This document shows, one piece after another, positions 40,828-49,914 of a stretch of 64,000 bases of DNA (the first letter of the stretch is position 1; the number at the start of each line of letters is the position of its first letter). The translations under genes were made by a program, and so were the position numbers. The notes below the pieces were generated by a model. It ran no database searches, was not told the origin of the DNA, and saw nothing but the letters and a program-made list of their open reading frames with translations. Origin of the DNA: JAAYCB01 sp012744395 (GTDB lineage: Bacteria; Planctomycetota; Planctomycetia; Pirellulales; Thermoguttaceae); assembly GCA_028703175.1 (NCBI GenBank), contig JAQVNJ010000001.1, positions 135,440 through 199,439 on the forward strand, in the 5' to 3' direction.

Positions 40828-41179
40828 CGTCTTCTCCTGTCTCCCTCACTCTCGGGGATTCCAGGTCCGGAATCCCACGGATCGGTTGGCAAAGGTGCCA
40901 TTCTACCTTGGCGGCGGGGAGATTTCGCCTCGCCGCCCCGGGCGATCCACCGCCGAGGGGTAGGCAGGCGGATTCGCCCGACGCCGCTCCGCTGCCGCTC
41001 GATTCGATGCTGCGGCCGCCCGCCGGTCTGTGGGGGGCGGCGGCTCGGTCGAGGACGCGGCCCGGCGCTGTCCGGCCGTGGCGCTGACACGGCCGATTCT
41101 CCAGCGCGATTGCGATGGAGCGGAATCCCCCGGGTGCGATGGCCTGGAATGCGTTGCAGCGCGCGGCCGATCGACGGCG
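40828..41179. other. Intergenic region between two minus-strand genes
   Basis: This 352-base stretch has no supported gene. The reverse strand contains TAGAAT near 40900, a possible -10 for the propeller gene, but with no good -35 at the right distance. The rest is GC-rich without clear repeats. Confidence 0.5.
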
Positions 41180-42154
41180 TCAGTCCAAGCCAAGCCGGGT
41201 CTCGCGGCCGTGTTCGTCCAACCAGTCGAGCATCTGGCGGATGCTTCCGCGGGCCAGGCAGATGCAGGTGTCGGCGGCTCCATAGTAGAGGTTGACAGTG
41301 TCTCCGTCGGCGCCGATCGTCTGCCCGCAAGGGAAGACCACGTTGGCCACGTCGCCGAAGCGTTCGTCGGGGGTTTCCGGGCCGAAGACCCAACAATCGC
41401 CCCGGCGGATGCAGAGTTCCGGCGATTCGCGATCGAACAGGGCCAGGCCCAGCCGGTAGAGGCATCCCGAAGACGTCGTGCGGACGCCATGGTAGATCAC
41501 CAGCCAGCCCTCGTCCGTCTCGATCGGGGGCGGCGACAGGCCGATCTTGTGGGCATCCCACCAGCCGCCGCGGCGGGCTTCCAGAATCATCGTGTGACTG
41601 CCCCAATGGCGGAGATCGGGAGAGTACGAGATCCAGATGTGCGCGCCTCGGGGGGAGATGGGGCGGTGGATCAGCGCCCAATGCCCCCCGATCCGGTGCG
41701 GCAGGAGCGCCGCGTCCTTGTCTTCGGGGGGGAGGATTTCGCCATATCTCTCGAAGGTCTGGAAGTCCTCGGTCAGGGCCAGGGAGACGCCCGGGCCGCC
41801 GCGCCCGTAAGAAGTGAAGACGACGGCGTATTTCTTCAGCTCGGACACGAACGTAATGCGGGGGTCTTCGATTCCCCACTCCTCGGCGATCTTCGCCGGG
41901 TTCGGCGCCAGCGTGGGTTGCGGATCGATGATCCACCCGTCGACTCCGTTAGCCGACCGCGCGGCGCACAAGTGCGAAAGCCCGCGGCGGTCTTCCACCC
42001 GGCAAAGCAGCAGGGTGCTGCCGTCCGCGAGCAACGTCGCCGCGGCGTTGAACACGGTGTTGATGGGATAGGGCCAGTCGTCCGCCGCCAGGATCGGATT
42101 CTTTTCGTGCCGCGTGAAGATCGCCTCGCGGTGTTTGAAGCATGTGCTGCTCAT
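41180..42154 (-). CDS. GH130-family glycoside phosphorylase or hydrolase
   Basis: A 324-residue five-bladed propeller of family GH130, whose members phosphorolyse or hydrolyse beta-mannosides. The catalytic Asp lies in GIEDPR (E96-D97-P98-R99), and the phosphate/substrate ring is suggested by NTVFNAAAT, CRVEDRRG, HRPISPRG, WWDAHKIGL and YHGVR. Which of the mannosyl-glucose, mannobiose or N-glycan-linked substrates it uses is not decided. It has no signal peptide, so it acts in the cytoplasm on imported or newly made oligosaccharides. Its ATG lies within the stop of the upstream glycosyltransferase (ATGA, 42151-42154). Confidence 0.92.
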   Translation of the reverse strand: MSSTCFKHREAIFTRHEKNPILAADDWPYPINTVFNAAATLLADGSTLLLCRVEDRRGLSHLCAARSANGVDGWIIDPQPTLAPNPAKIAEEWGIEDPRITFVSELKKYAVVFTSYGRGGPGVSLALTEDFQTFERYGEILPPEDKDAALLPHRIGGHWALIHRPISPRGAHIWISYSPDLRHWGSHTMILEARRGGWWDAHKIGLSPPPIETDEGWLVIYHGVRTTSSGCLYRLGLALFDRESPELCIRRGDCWVFGPETPDERFGDVANVVFPCGQTIGADGDTVNLYYGAADTCICLARGSIRQMLDWLDEHGRETRLGLD

Positions 42155-44469
42155 TGCGTGACAGTCTCCGGTGGCGTGTGGGATGCCGTCCGATCGGCCG
42201 CCGCCGCCCGGCCGTCGGCGGCGGTCGGAGAGACGATTTGCTGACAGAGGCGGAGTTCCGCCAACGACAACAAGAAGGCGAGGGTTGATTCCGCTCCCTG
42301 GTTGATGTTCACTCCCTCGCGCTGCAATCCATCATAGCAGCCGCCGCCAGCCGGCTCGTAGAGCGCCAGGCCCAGGTCGTTGCGTCCGAGAAACCACTCG
42401 AACGAGCGCCTTGCCTCCTGCTCCCACCGCCCGTCGCCCGTCGCGTTCAGCGCCGCCAGGCACGCCGCGAGCATGGCCTGCGCCTCGATCGGCTGCTGGT
42501 CGAAGCGGGCCGGCTGGCCGTTGCAGTGGTAGAACCCGTCGTTGCCGATCGGAGCGAAATGGCCGCCGTCGGCGGTTTGCAGCCTTGCCAGCCACCCGAG
42601 CGCGGCGAGGGCCGCGTCGACCATTTCGGGCCGCCTCATCGATTCGCCGCAGAGCAGCAGCGCGTGGGGCAACCGGGCGTTGACATAGCTGAGTCTCGGC
42701 TCGAACCAGGGCCAATTTTCCGCCGCATTCCGCTTGTAGGCATCCAGCAGCAATTCCGCCAGCCGGCCGCGCGTGTCCTGCGCGGCCCGGTCCCCCGGAT
42801 AACGCCCCAGGTAGTCGTGCAGGCCGATCAGCGTGTAGGCGGCGGGGCGCAGATCGGTGAACCCGGAGGCCGCCGGCATGGCCATTTCAAACAGCCGGCT
42901 GGCCGCGCGCCGCAGCCCCTCCCGGCGGGATCGCCCGAGCACCACGGCCAATGCCCAGAGGGCCCTGCCGTGCGCGTCGACCGAGCCGATCTCCTCCTGC
43001 CATCTGCGGTCGAATCCCATGAAGTTGCGGAATCTGCCGGTCTGGGGATTGAAGGCGTACCAGAGAAACGCCATGTAACGGTTCGGCAACCCCGCGGCCG
43101 CGGCAAGCGATTCCTTGCCGAGTTGCTCCAGGGCGATGCAGAACACGAGGCCCCGCGCGTTGTCGTCGGTCGCATAGCCTTCCCAGTAATTCGGCACCGA
43201 TCCGATCGCGTGTTGGAGCAATCCCACGTCGTCAGTGAGCTGCCGCAGATGATCGAGCTTCAGGTTCGGCAATTCCGTTTCCTTCTCGGCCAGGGTCAGG
43301 GCCGCGAACCGCCCGCGAAACCTGGCGCCGTGCTCCTCGACGGCGCGTTGCAGGCTGCGAACATACTCCTTGGCGACCTCCGGCCAGATCATTTTGCGCC
43401 CCAGCAGGTAGCCTTGCTTGCGCACGGCGTGCCGTTCCGCCTCGTCCTCGCGGAGATGCAGGATCGCCTGGGCGAGGGCATCGGCGGCCCGGAACGGGAC
43501 GAGAATGCCGGCACCGTCGCCGAGCAGTTCCTCGGCGTACCAATAGGGCGTTGAAATCACGGCTTTGCCGGCCCCGATCGCATAGGCGAGGGTTCCCGAG
43601 GTGATCTGTTCCTGGCTGAGATACGGCGTAACGTAGATGTCCGCCGCGCCGATGAACTCCATCAGCTCTTCCAGGCCAACGAAACGGTTGTGGAAGATGA
43701 CGTTGTTTTCCACGCCCAGTCTCCGCGCCAACCGCTGGAGCGACAAGCGATACGTCTCCCCCTCCGTTCTCCGGACGTTCGGATGCGTCGCCCCGACGAT
43801 CATGAAGACCGTTTTCGGATGCCGTTTCACGATCTCGGGCAGCGCCTGGATCACATATTCGATGCCCTTATTGCGGCCGATCAAGCCGAACGTCAGAATC
43901 ACGAACTTGCCTTCGACCCCGAAATAGTCCTTGTAAAAGTTGGGGTCCGTGAACGGCACGTCATGGATGCCGTGCGGGATCAGGTCGACTCTGCCCGGCG
44001 GGACGCCGTAGATTTCTTGGAGAAAGCCGATCCCCTTCCTGCTCATCGCGACGACGCGGTCGGAGCGTTCGGCGATTTCCACGAGGATGTTGCGCTGCGT
44101 CGGGGTCGGCGCGAGGGGAATCGTGTGCAGCGTCGTTACGACCGGCGTCCGCAGTTCGCGGAGCAGGGAAAGGATGTGGCTGCCATCCAGGCCGCCGTAG
44201 ATGCCGAACTCGTGCTGGAGGCAGACCGCGTCGACCTTGTTGATGTTGAGAAAGTCCGCCGCCTGCCGATAGGAGTTCAGGTCGTCTTCCCTGATTTCGA
44301 ACCGCACTCGGGGCGGGAATTGATGTCCGTCTTCGCTGTCGTTCACCGGAATCGCCATTACGGAGAGGTCCGCAGAGACCGTGGCCATCGCCTCGCAGAG
44401 ATCGGTGGTGAACGTCGCAATGCCGCACTGCCGCGGCAGGTAGTTCCCGATCACGGCAATCCTGTTCAT
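42151..44469 (-). CDS. GT4 glycosyltransferase fused to an alpha/alpha-toroid domain
   Basis: A 772-residue cytoplasmic protein. Residues 1-400 are a GT-B glycosyltransferase of family 4: GNYLPRQCGIATFTTDL at the start, LQHEFGIYGG, and the donor-site segment LTFGLIGRNKGIEYVIQAL with YLSQEQITSGTLAYAIGAGKAVISTPYWYAEELL. Residues about 415-745 form an alpha/alpha toroid, as in glycosidases and epimerases (NYWEGYATDDNARGLVF, GYWEQ-like repeats, NINQGAESTLAFLLSLAE). GGAAGGAGAAGG lies before the ATG at 44469. The stop overlaps the GH130 start, so the two enzymes are made together and likely treat the same mannose-containing glycan. Whether the toroid is catalytic is unknown. Confidence 0.9.
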   Translation of the reverse strand: MNRIAVIGNYLPRQCGIATFTTDLCEAMATVSADLSVMAIPVNDSEDGHQFPPRVRFEIREDDLNSYRQAADFLNINKVDAVCLQHEFGIYGGLDGSHILSLLRELRTPVVTTLHTIPLAPTPTQRNILVEIAERSDRVVAMSRKGIGFLQEIYGVPPGRVDLIPHGIHDVPFTDPNFYKDYFGVEGKFVILTFGLIGRNKGIEYVIQALPEIVKRHPKTVFMIVGATHPNVRRTEGETYRLSLQRLARRLGVENNVIFHNRFVGLEELMEFIGAADIYVTPYLSQEQITSGTLAYAIGAGKAVISTPYWYAEELLGDGAGILVPFRAADALAQAILHLREDEAERHAVRKQGYLLGRKMIWPEVAKEYVRSLQRAVEEHGARFRGRFAALTLAEKETELPNLKLDHLRQLTDDVGLLQHAIGSVPNYWEGYATDDNARGLVFCIALEQLGKESLAAAAGLPNRYMAFLWYAFNPQTGRFRNFMGFDRRWQEEIGSVDAHGRALWALAVVLGRSRREGLRRAASRLFEMAMPAASGFTDLRPAAYTLIGLHDYLGRYPGDRAAQDTRGRLAELLLDAYKRNAAENWPWFEPRLSYVNARLPHALLLCGESMRRPEMVDAALAALGWLARLQTADGGHFAPIGNDGFYHCNGQPARFDQQPIEAQAMLAACLAALNATGDGRWEQEARRSFEWFLGRNDLGLALYEPAGGGCYDGLQREGVNINQGAESTLAFLLSLAELRLCQQIVSPTAADGRAAAADRTASHTPPETVTQ

Positions 44470-45469
44470 CTCGTCTGCACCTTCTCCTTCCAAAGACGGA
44501 GCGTTCCCGGCCGGTCGATCACCGTCGCGGGCCGGCCTTTCACAGCCGGCGGCGCCTGACGCGCACAATGAAACGGCCTGACGGATGATCGGGCAATTCA
44601 GGACTCGCCAGACGCAGGCCGTGTCCTCAGCGGTCCTCGCAGGCAACCGCCGGCAGCAACCGAGGATGGCAAGGAGGGAGACGCCACGTCGGGGTGTTTC
44701 GGCAGGGCCAACTTGGCAGTTCGCCACCTTCCGCAGCCGCTCAAGCCGTCTGGGCACAGCAACAGCCGGACCAGGAACTTTCCATAGTCCGTGGCATTAC
44801 TGAAACGTTGGCATCGTGTGCACCTCTGTCGCACAACTCTCGAAAGAATCAGGCCCCGCAGGGCGAGAGGCCATTCTTTTCCGCCGCCTGCTCAAAATGG
44901 CAGACGCCGTCTAATCGTTCCGTCCAAGCAAAGTCCGTGCCAACTGCCGCTGTCGGCAGACGGCTCCGGTGCAAGAAACACTTGTTAACAAAGGACTTGC
45001 GTTTCACACCACGCGGCTTGCCGGCCAATCCGCGGCGGGCCATGCGGGCAGGGCGGCGGTGCCGTTTTGGCAGTCCGCTTTGGGCTTTCTTGACCGCAGT
45101 GAGCGAGCTTGTGCCAACGTTGCGGCCGAGCCAGTGGCGCAGCCGTTCTCCCACAAACGAAGTAGACTCCATTCTGCGAGAATCACTTGGGCTGCCCGAC
45201 GGGACCGGCGTTACGACCGGCGTTCTGGCTGCGCCGCTTCGCGCCGGCCTGCCGAGGTAGACATTGGCTGCCTCTCCGGGAAGGCATTTTGAGCGGAACG
45301 GGTTGCGATCGCCCGCCCGATGGCTATCCTGGACGGATGGCCTCCGCGGGCAAGAGCCGGCGGCAGGCACGCGGGCACAGGCCTGCTGCCGCGGGTCTGG
45401 GCGCCAGCTTCCTCGGTGCGGGTGCACGTCATTTCATGGCAAGAGTTTTCGTACCAGGAGAGATGATAC
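44470..45469. other. Thousand-base region without a supported gene
   Basis: The start of the divergent GT4 gene and of a propeller gene enclose about 1 kb with no coding frame that shows family signs. Base composition is less GC-rich in places (for example 44976-45010, ACACTTGTTAACAAAGG). The two open frames on the minus and plus strand across it are Arg/Ala-rich and lack start context. It may hold a relic or a structured RNA; I cannot say which. Confidence 0.4.
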
Positions 45470-46849
45470 ATGGGCAAAGCCAACCACTCGGTGGCGATCG
45501 CGTTTCCGCTGGCGGCGATGGTTCTGGCAATGTGCATCGAGGGCGTACTTTCCGGCCAGACGCCGGAACACTGGCCGCAGTTTCGTGGGCCGGGGGCCCG
45601 GGGGGTCGCCAGCGGGCCGAATCTGCCCGACCGCTGGTCGGCCACCGAGAACGTCGCTTGGAAGACTGACTTGCCGGGCCGCGCCTGGTCGTCGCCGATT
45701 GTCTGGGGAGACCGGGTGTTCCTGACCACGGCGGTCAACCTTGGAGAGCTGGAAGCCCCCAAGAAGGGCCTATACCTCGGCGGCAATCGCTTGGAACCGC
45801 CCAAGGTGGAGGAAGAGCGCAAGGTGATCTGCCTCGACCTGTTGTCCGGAAAGGTCCTCTGGGAGCGATCCGCTGACCGGGGCGCGCCGCGAAGCGCGAT
45901 CCACCTGAAGAACAGCTTCGCCTCCGAGACGCCCGTCACCGACGGCGAGCGGGTCTACGCCTATTTCGGCAACCAGGGCTTGTACTGCATCGATCTGGCG
46001 GGGCGCCCGGTCTGGTCCAGGCCGTTTGAGACGCGTGCGATGCGTAACGGTTGGGGCACCGCCTCATCGCCGGCGCTCGAGGGAGACCGCCTCTACGTGG
46101 TCAACGACAACCAGGAGGAGTCCTACCTGTTGTGCCTCGACAAGCGGACGGGCGAGGAGGTGTGGCGCGTCGCCCGCGACGAAGCAAGCAACTGGTCGAC
46201 GCCGCTGGTCTGGCGCAACGATCAGCGCACGGAGATCGTCACTTTGGGCTCGGGCAAGGTCCGCTCCTACGACCTGGAGGGAAACCTGCTCTGGTGGTTC
46301 GCGGGGATGTCCAGCATCACGATCGCCACGCCCTACGCGGACCATGGCCTGCTCTACGTGAGCTCCGGCTACGTTGGCGACCGCCACCGCCCCCTGTACG
46401 CGATTCGGGCGGGCGCCTCGGGCGACATCTCCCTCGAGCCCGACCAGACCGGCAACCAGTGGATCGCCTGGTGCAATCCGCAGGCGGCCCCCTACAACCC
46501 GACAACATTGCTTTACGACGGGCGGCTCTACGTGCTCTACGACCGCGGTCTCGTGAGCTGTTACCGGTCGCTGACGGGCGAGCCCGTCTATGAGCGCCAG
46601 CGGCTGCCGGACGGGCGCCATTTTACTACGTCGCCCTGGGCCTACGACGGCAAAGTCTTCTGCCTGAACGAAGACGGCGTGACCTTCGTCGTGCGCGCGG
46701 GCGACGAGTTCGAACTGCTGCACACGAACGAACTGGCCGACGACGACATGTGCATGGCGACGCCGGCGATTGCCGGAGACCGGCTGCTCGTCCGCACCTC
46801 CGCGCGAGTCTACTGCATCCGGCAGCCGGCGGCGCCCGGGGCAGATTGA
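45470..46849 (+). CDS. Secreted PQQ-binding-like beta-propeller protein (second)
   Basis: A 459-residue exported propeller protein. A signal region (1-28) is followed by HWPQFRGPGARGVA, which is the common start of planctomycete PQQ propellers, and by blades such as AWKTDLPGRAWSSPIVWGDRVF and WRVARDEASNWSTPLVW. AGGAGAGATGATAC precedes the ATG. It runs toward the ceramidase-like gene (convergent, 33 bases between stops). It is more typical of the family than the protein at 39505-40827. Confidence 0.88.
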   Translation: MGKANHSVAIAFPLAAMVLAMCIEGVLSGQTPEHWPQFRGPGARGVASGPNLPDRWSATENVAWKTDLPGRAWSSPIVWGDRVFLTTAVNLGELEAPKKGLYLGGNRLEPPKVEEERKVICLDLLSGKVLWERSADRGAPRSAIHLKNSFASETPVTDGERVYAYFGNQGLYCIDLAGRPVWSRPFETRAMRNGWGTASSPALEGDRLYVVNDNQEESYLLCLDKRTGEEVWRVARDEASNWSTPLVWRNDQRTEIVTLGSGKVRSYDLEGNLLWWFAGMSSITIATPYADHGLLYVSSGYVGDRHRPLYAIRAGASGDISLEPDQTGNQWIAWCNPQAAPYNPTTLLYDGRLYVLYDRGLVSCYRSLTGEPVYERQRLPDGRHFTTSPWAYDGKVFCLNEDGVTFVVRAGDEFELLHTNELADDDMCMATPAIAGDRLLVRTSARVYCIRQPAAPGAD

Positions 46850-46882
46850 GCCGATCCGCTCAATCCGTGCGCTGGGCCATGC

Positions 46883-48247
46883 TCAAGGCCAGAACGAGTT
46901 GATCGCCTTGACCGATTCGTCGACCAGCGCCTGTCCGCCCCGCGGGCCGACGGTATGGTTCACCGCGCTGTAATCGCCGCCGGCCACGGCCCGCCGGGTA
47001 GGCAGATATCCGTGGTGATCGCACGTCAACTGCGAGAGAAAGGTCAGCACGGCCTTGCTGCGGCCCTTGATCCGGATCCCGTAGTCCAGGAACAGTTCAA
47101 ACGGATTGGTGGCAATCGCAACGTCGCCCAGCCGCAACGCGTGGAGCTCGACAGCCACCGTCGACGGCATCCAACGCGCCTCGTTGTAGGAGTTCTTGTT
47201 GGGAATGTCCAGCTTGAGCACCCGGTGCGCGAAGGCGGGCCGCGTTTGGACGCCGGCCTGCGCGTAGGGCCAGACGTCGTCGACCGCTCGAATCACGCGG
47301 TTGGCCAACTCCTCTTTCCACGAAGTCTTCCGGCGCCCGAGCATCAGCTTCTCGGCCTGGCTGCGGACGATCCCTTCCGGGCACTGATCGCCCGCCGCCG
47401 CGCACTGCGCGAAGACGTGGAGATCCGCGCCGTACTTCGCCTTGATGCCCTGTCGAATCGGATGCCAGAAATCGGCGCTGATTGCTTTGCGTCCGACCTG
47501 CGACGGGCAAGCGAGGTTCAGCAGCATCCCGGTCAGCTTCTGGTCGGCGTCCCAGAAGAACAGCATCTCGACCGCATGATCCTCGTATCCTTCGACGTGG
47601 GAGAAGTCGGGCCGGGCGGTGTCGAATCCCATGATTGCCGACCCGTCGGCGTAGCTCAGCCGCCGGTTATAGCCTACCACCGCGTTGCCCAAACCCCAGC
47701 TCACCCCCGCCGGCTTGCGGGTCTGCCAGGCCTCGACGATCCCCGCCCCGACCTTCTCGTACAGGAACAGGATGTACTGTTGGGGCGTCATCACGTCGGA
47801 CCGGTCGCTGATGTCGTACAACTGTCCCGGTCCCGTTTGCGCGTACGAGATGCTCGGGCCGCAGTGCGTGTGCGTCGCGCCGCAGATGAGTTTGCTGCTG
47901 TCGAAGTCCGCCAGCTTCTCGGCGGCCACGCGCTGCAATCCTTCGTGGACCTCCTTGGTCATTCGGACCAGGTCGAACGTCACCATGATCGCCTGGTCGA
48001 GCACCCGCTCGCCGTCGCGCGTCTCCAAGGCCAGCACGGTGGCGGTCACCGGGTCCTCCACTTCGTTGGTGACCCGCTTGTAGCCGCTGCCGTCGAGAAC
48101 GACCGGAGCCGACGGCGTGATATCCACCGTCGCCCAACCGACGTGCAGTTGCCCGGCTGGAGGTTCGCCGCCGCGCGCCGGCCCGGCCGCGCAACCGATC
48201 GCCAGAATGAGGAGAATCGCGGTGACTTGTGATCGAAATCCTGGCAT
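46883..48247 (-). CDS. Neutral/alkaline ceramidase-like secreted protein, first copy
   Basis: A 454-residue exported protein resembling neutral/alkaline (non-lysosomal) ceramidase, an amidase that splits ceramides. The start LHVGWATVDITP and the zinc-site signature GATHTHCGPS match the family N-terminus. Signal: hydrophobic run ILLILAIGCAAG, with a Cys that could be lipidated although the preceding residues are not an ideal lipobox. Alternative ATGs upstream exist; 48247 was chosen because AGGAG lies about ten bases before it. True substrates of planctomycete members are not known. The gene lies downstream of a related copy on the same strand. Confidence 0.8.
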   Translation of the reverse strand: MPGFRSQVTAILLILAIGCAAGPARGGEPPAGQLHVGWATVDITPSAPVVLDGSGYKRVTNEVEDPVTATVLALETRDGERVLDQAIMVTFDLVRMTKEVHEGLQRVAAEKLADFDSSKLICGATHTHCGPSISYAQTGPGQLYDISDRSDVMTPQQYILFLYEKVGAGIVEAWQTRKPAGVSWGLGNAVVGYNRRLSYADGSAIMGFDTARPDFSHVEGYEDHAVEMLFFWDADQKLTGMLLNLACPSQVGRKAISADFWHPIRQGIKAKYGADLHVFAQCAAAGDQCPEGIVRSQAEKLMLGRRKTSWKEELANRVIRAVDDVWPYAQAGVQTRPAFAHRVLKLDIPNKNSYNEARWMPSTVAVELHALRLGDVAIATNPFELFLDYGIRIKGRSKAVLTFLSQLTCDHHGYLPTRRAVAGGDYSAVNHTVGPRGGQALVDESVKAINSFWP

Positions 48248-48361
48248 CCGGCCGCTCCTTTTCAAGAAGACCGCCCGCCGCAAACGATCGAAGAACCTCA
48301 GCCTCATCCGCTGCGGGCGAAGCAAATGGGTGTGATTTCGCCAGGGCCCGCCGCGGGCCGT

Positions 48362-49792
48362 CTATTTCAGCTCGGCGGCCATCTCCAGCAGGGCATCGAC
48401 GATCTTGACCGAGGCCTGCTCCTCCACCTTGTTGGTGCCCAGCCAGGTCTCGTAGCCCCCGAGCTTGTGCTGCTCGGGAGTCGGCAGATACCCGTAGCCG
48501 CCGTTGGCCAGCTCGATCGTGAAGCTCGGCTGGAAGGGGCTGCGGGCCTTCAATTCCAGGCCGATCTCGGAGAAGACCTCGAAGGGGATCGCAAAAATGC
48601 CCAGCTGGCCGATCCGCACGGACTGGAGCAGGACGCGGATCGCCTCGGGCGCCTCGAGCTGCTGGATGGCTCTGGCGGCGTAGCTCCGCTCGTGCGGAAA
48701 CTGGTCGCGACGATCGGGATCGGCGAGCACCCCTCTGGCGTGCTCAAGCTGGGCGGGCGTCGGCTTGCGGACGGCCAACTCCAATTCCCGCTGGCGCATC
48801 GCCAGCGGCGCCCGGTCGTGCCAGGTGAGTTTCCGGTATTGTTCGACGACGGCCTGGGCGCACTGGTCCGCCACGAGCCGGATCTGCTCGTAGCGTTCGC
48901 GTTTCTGGCGGGGCTTCGAGTAGTCGTTGTTGTTGATATTTCCGCTGGTGCCGTTGCTCATCGCGCCCACAAAGGGCGGATCGAGCCGATCGGCGCCGAG
49001 CAATTGCTGGATGCGGTCGGCGAACGCGCCGAAATAGTCAGCGGAGATGTGATTCGGCCCGGTCCCGCCCACGTAGTGCAGCGAGTAATTGGCCAGCAGG
49101 CCGAGGGGCCGGCCGTCGGCCGTCTCGATTGCCAGAAACGCGATCTGCGGATCGACCGGTCCGGCCGGCTTGAGCAGGTCGGGGCGGTTGCCCGGGTTCA
49201 TCTTGACCTGGTCCGGCTCGCCGAAGGGGTTGAACAACTCGGCGCCCGGCTTGAGCAGCCAGCGCCGGCAGAAGACCTGGCCCGGCAGATCGGCCGTGCC
49301 CCAGGCGATTCGCGCCGGCTGGAGATTGTAGATCGCACAACGCACACCGTCGGCGATGCGATGGGCCACGAACTGCTGGTACTCGGTGAATTCCTTGCCG
49401 GGTTGGAGCGGATTCGGCCAGCGGGCGCTTACCGACGAGTGCGTATGCGTGCCCGAAATGAGCATCCGGTCCGCCGGCAGCCCGGTCGCCTCGGTCACCT
49501 GGCGCTTGGCCTCATCGAGCACTTCGCGGCTGATATAGATGTTGTCGACGACGACCAGCGCGATCCGCGTGGCGCCATCGTCGAGGACGAAGCAACGCGC
49601 GTGCAACTCGTCGTGGACATACTTGGCGGGCGGCGGGGTGCCGAAGTTGCCCACCAGCCCACCGCCCAGCCATGGGGTGATATTACTGGTGGCCGCTCCG
49701 GCCAGAAGGGGCTTCTCGTCCGCCGCTTCGGCGTTGGCCGAGACTGCCGCGAGTGAAACAGCCGCCACGAGCATGAATACAAAACGGTGCAT
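48362..49792 (-). CDS. Neutral/alkaline ceramidase-like secreted protein, second copy
   Basis: A 476-residue exported paralogue of the neighbouring protein, with a Sec signal (1-22, ending AEA). AGAATSNITPW, ISGTHTHSS and NYSLHYVGG mark the family metal-site region. The 3' half differs from the other copy (for example RIGQLGIFAIPFEVFSEIGL). GAGACCCAACC precedes the ATG without a strong SD. A promoter candidate lies about 95 bases upstream. The gap to the next gene downstream is 114 bases. Substrate unknown. Confidence 0.82.
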   Translation of the reverse strand: MHRFVFMLVAAVSLAAVSANAEAADEKPLLAGAATSNITPWLGGGLVGNFGTPPPAKYVHDELHARCFVLDDGATRIALVVVDNIYISREVLDEAKRQVTEATGLPADRMLISGTHTHSSVSARWPNPLQPGKEFTEYQQFVAHRIADGVRCAIYNLQPARIAWGTADLPGQVFCRRWLLKPGAELFNPFGEPDQVKMNPGNRPDLLKPAGPVDPQIAFLAIETADGRPLGLLANYSLHYVGGTGPNHISADYFGAFADRIQQLLGADRLDPPFVGAMSNGTSGNINNNDYSKPRQKRERYEQIRLVADQCAQAVVEQYRKLTWHDRAPLAMRQRELELAVRKPTPAQLEHARGVLADPDRRDQFPHERSYAARAIQQLEAPEAIRVLLQSVRIGQLGIFAIPFEVFSEIGLELKARSPFQPSFTIELANGGYGYLPTPEQHKLGGYETWLGTNKVEEQASVKIVDALLEMAAELK

Positions 49793-49886
49793 GGTTGGGT
49801 CTCCAGGAGGTGCTTGTTGGCGTCGACGATGCCGCTCCGTGGGCCAGCGATGCTGGAGCTTGCCCGGCCGGCGCGGGGGAACCCCC

Positions 49887-49914
49887 AGTATACCGCCGAC
49901 GGCGCGCGAAGCAA
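49887..49914 (-). promoter_or_regulatory. Promoter candidate for the ceramidase-like genes
   Basis: On the minus strand TTGCTT (49914-49909) and TATACT (49892-49887) are 16 bases apart. Transcription would start near 49880, giving a leader of about 88 bases. The -10 and its GGGG tail are the same as in the promoter at 52246-52274. Confidence 0.5.

Noticed and set aside
44849..45427. Minus-strand frame of 192 residues in the gap near 45 kb
   Set aside because: Cys/Arg/Pro-rich translation, no domain, no ribosome binding site and no neighbours in an operon.
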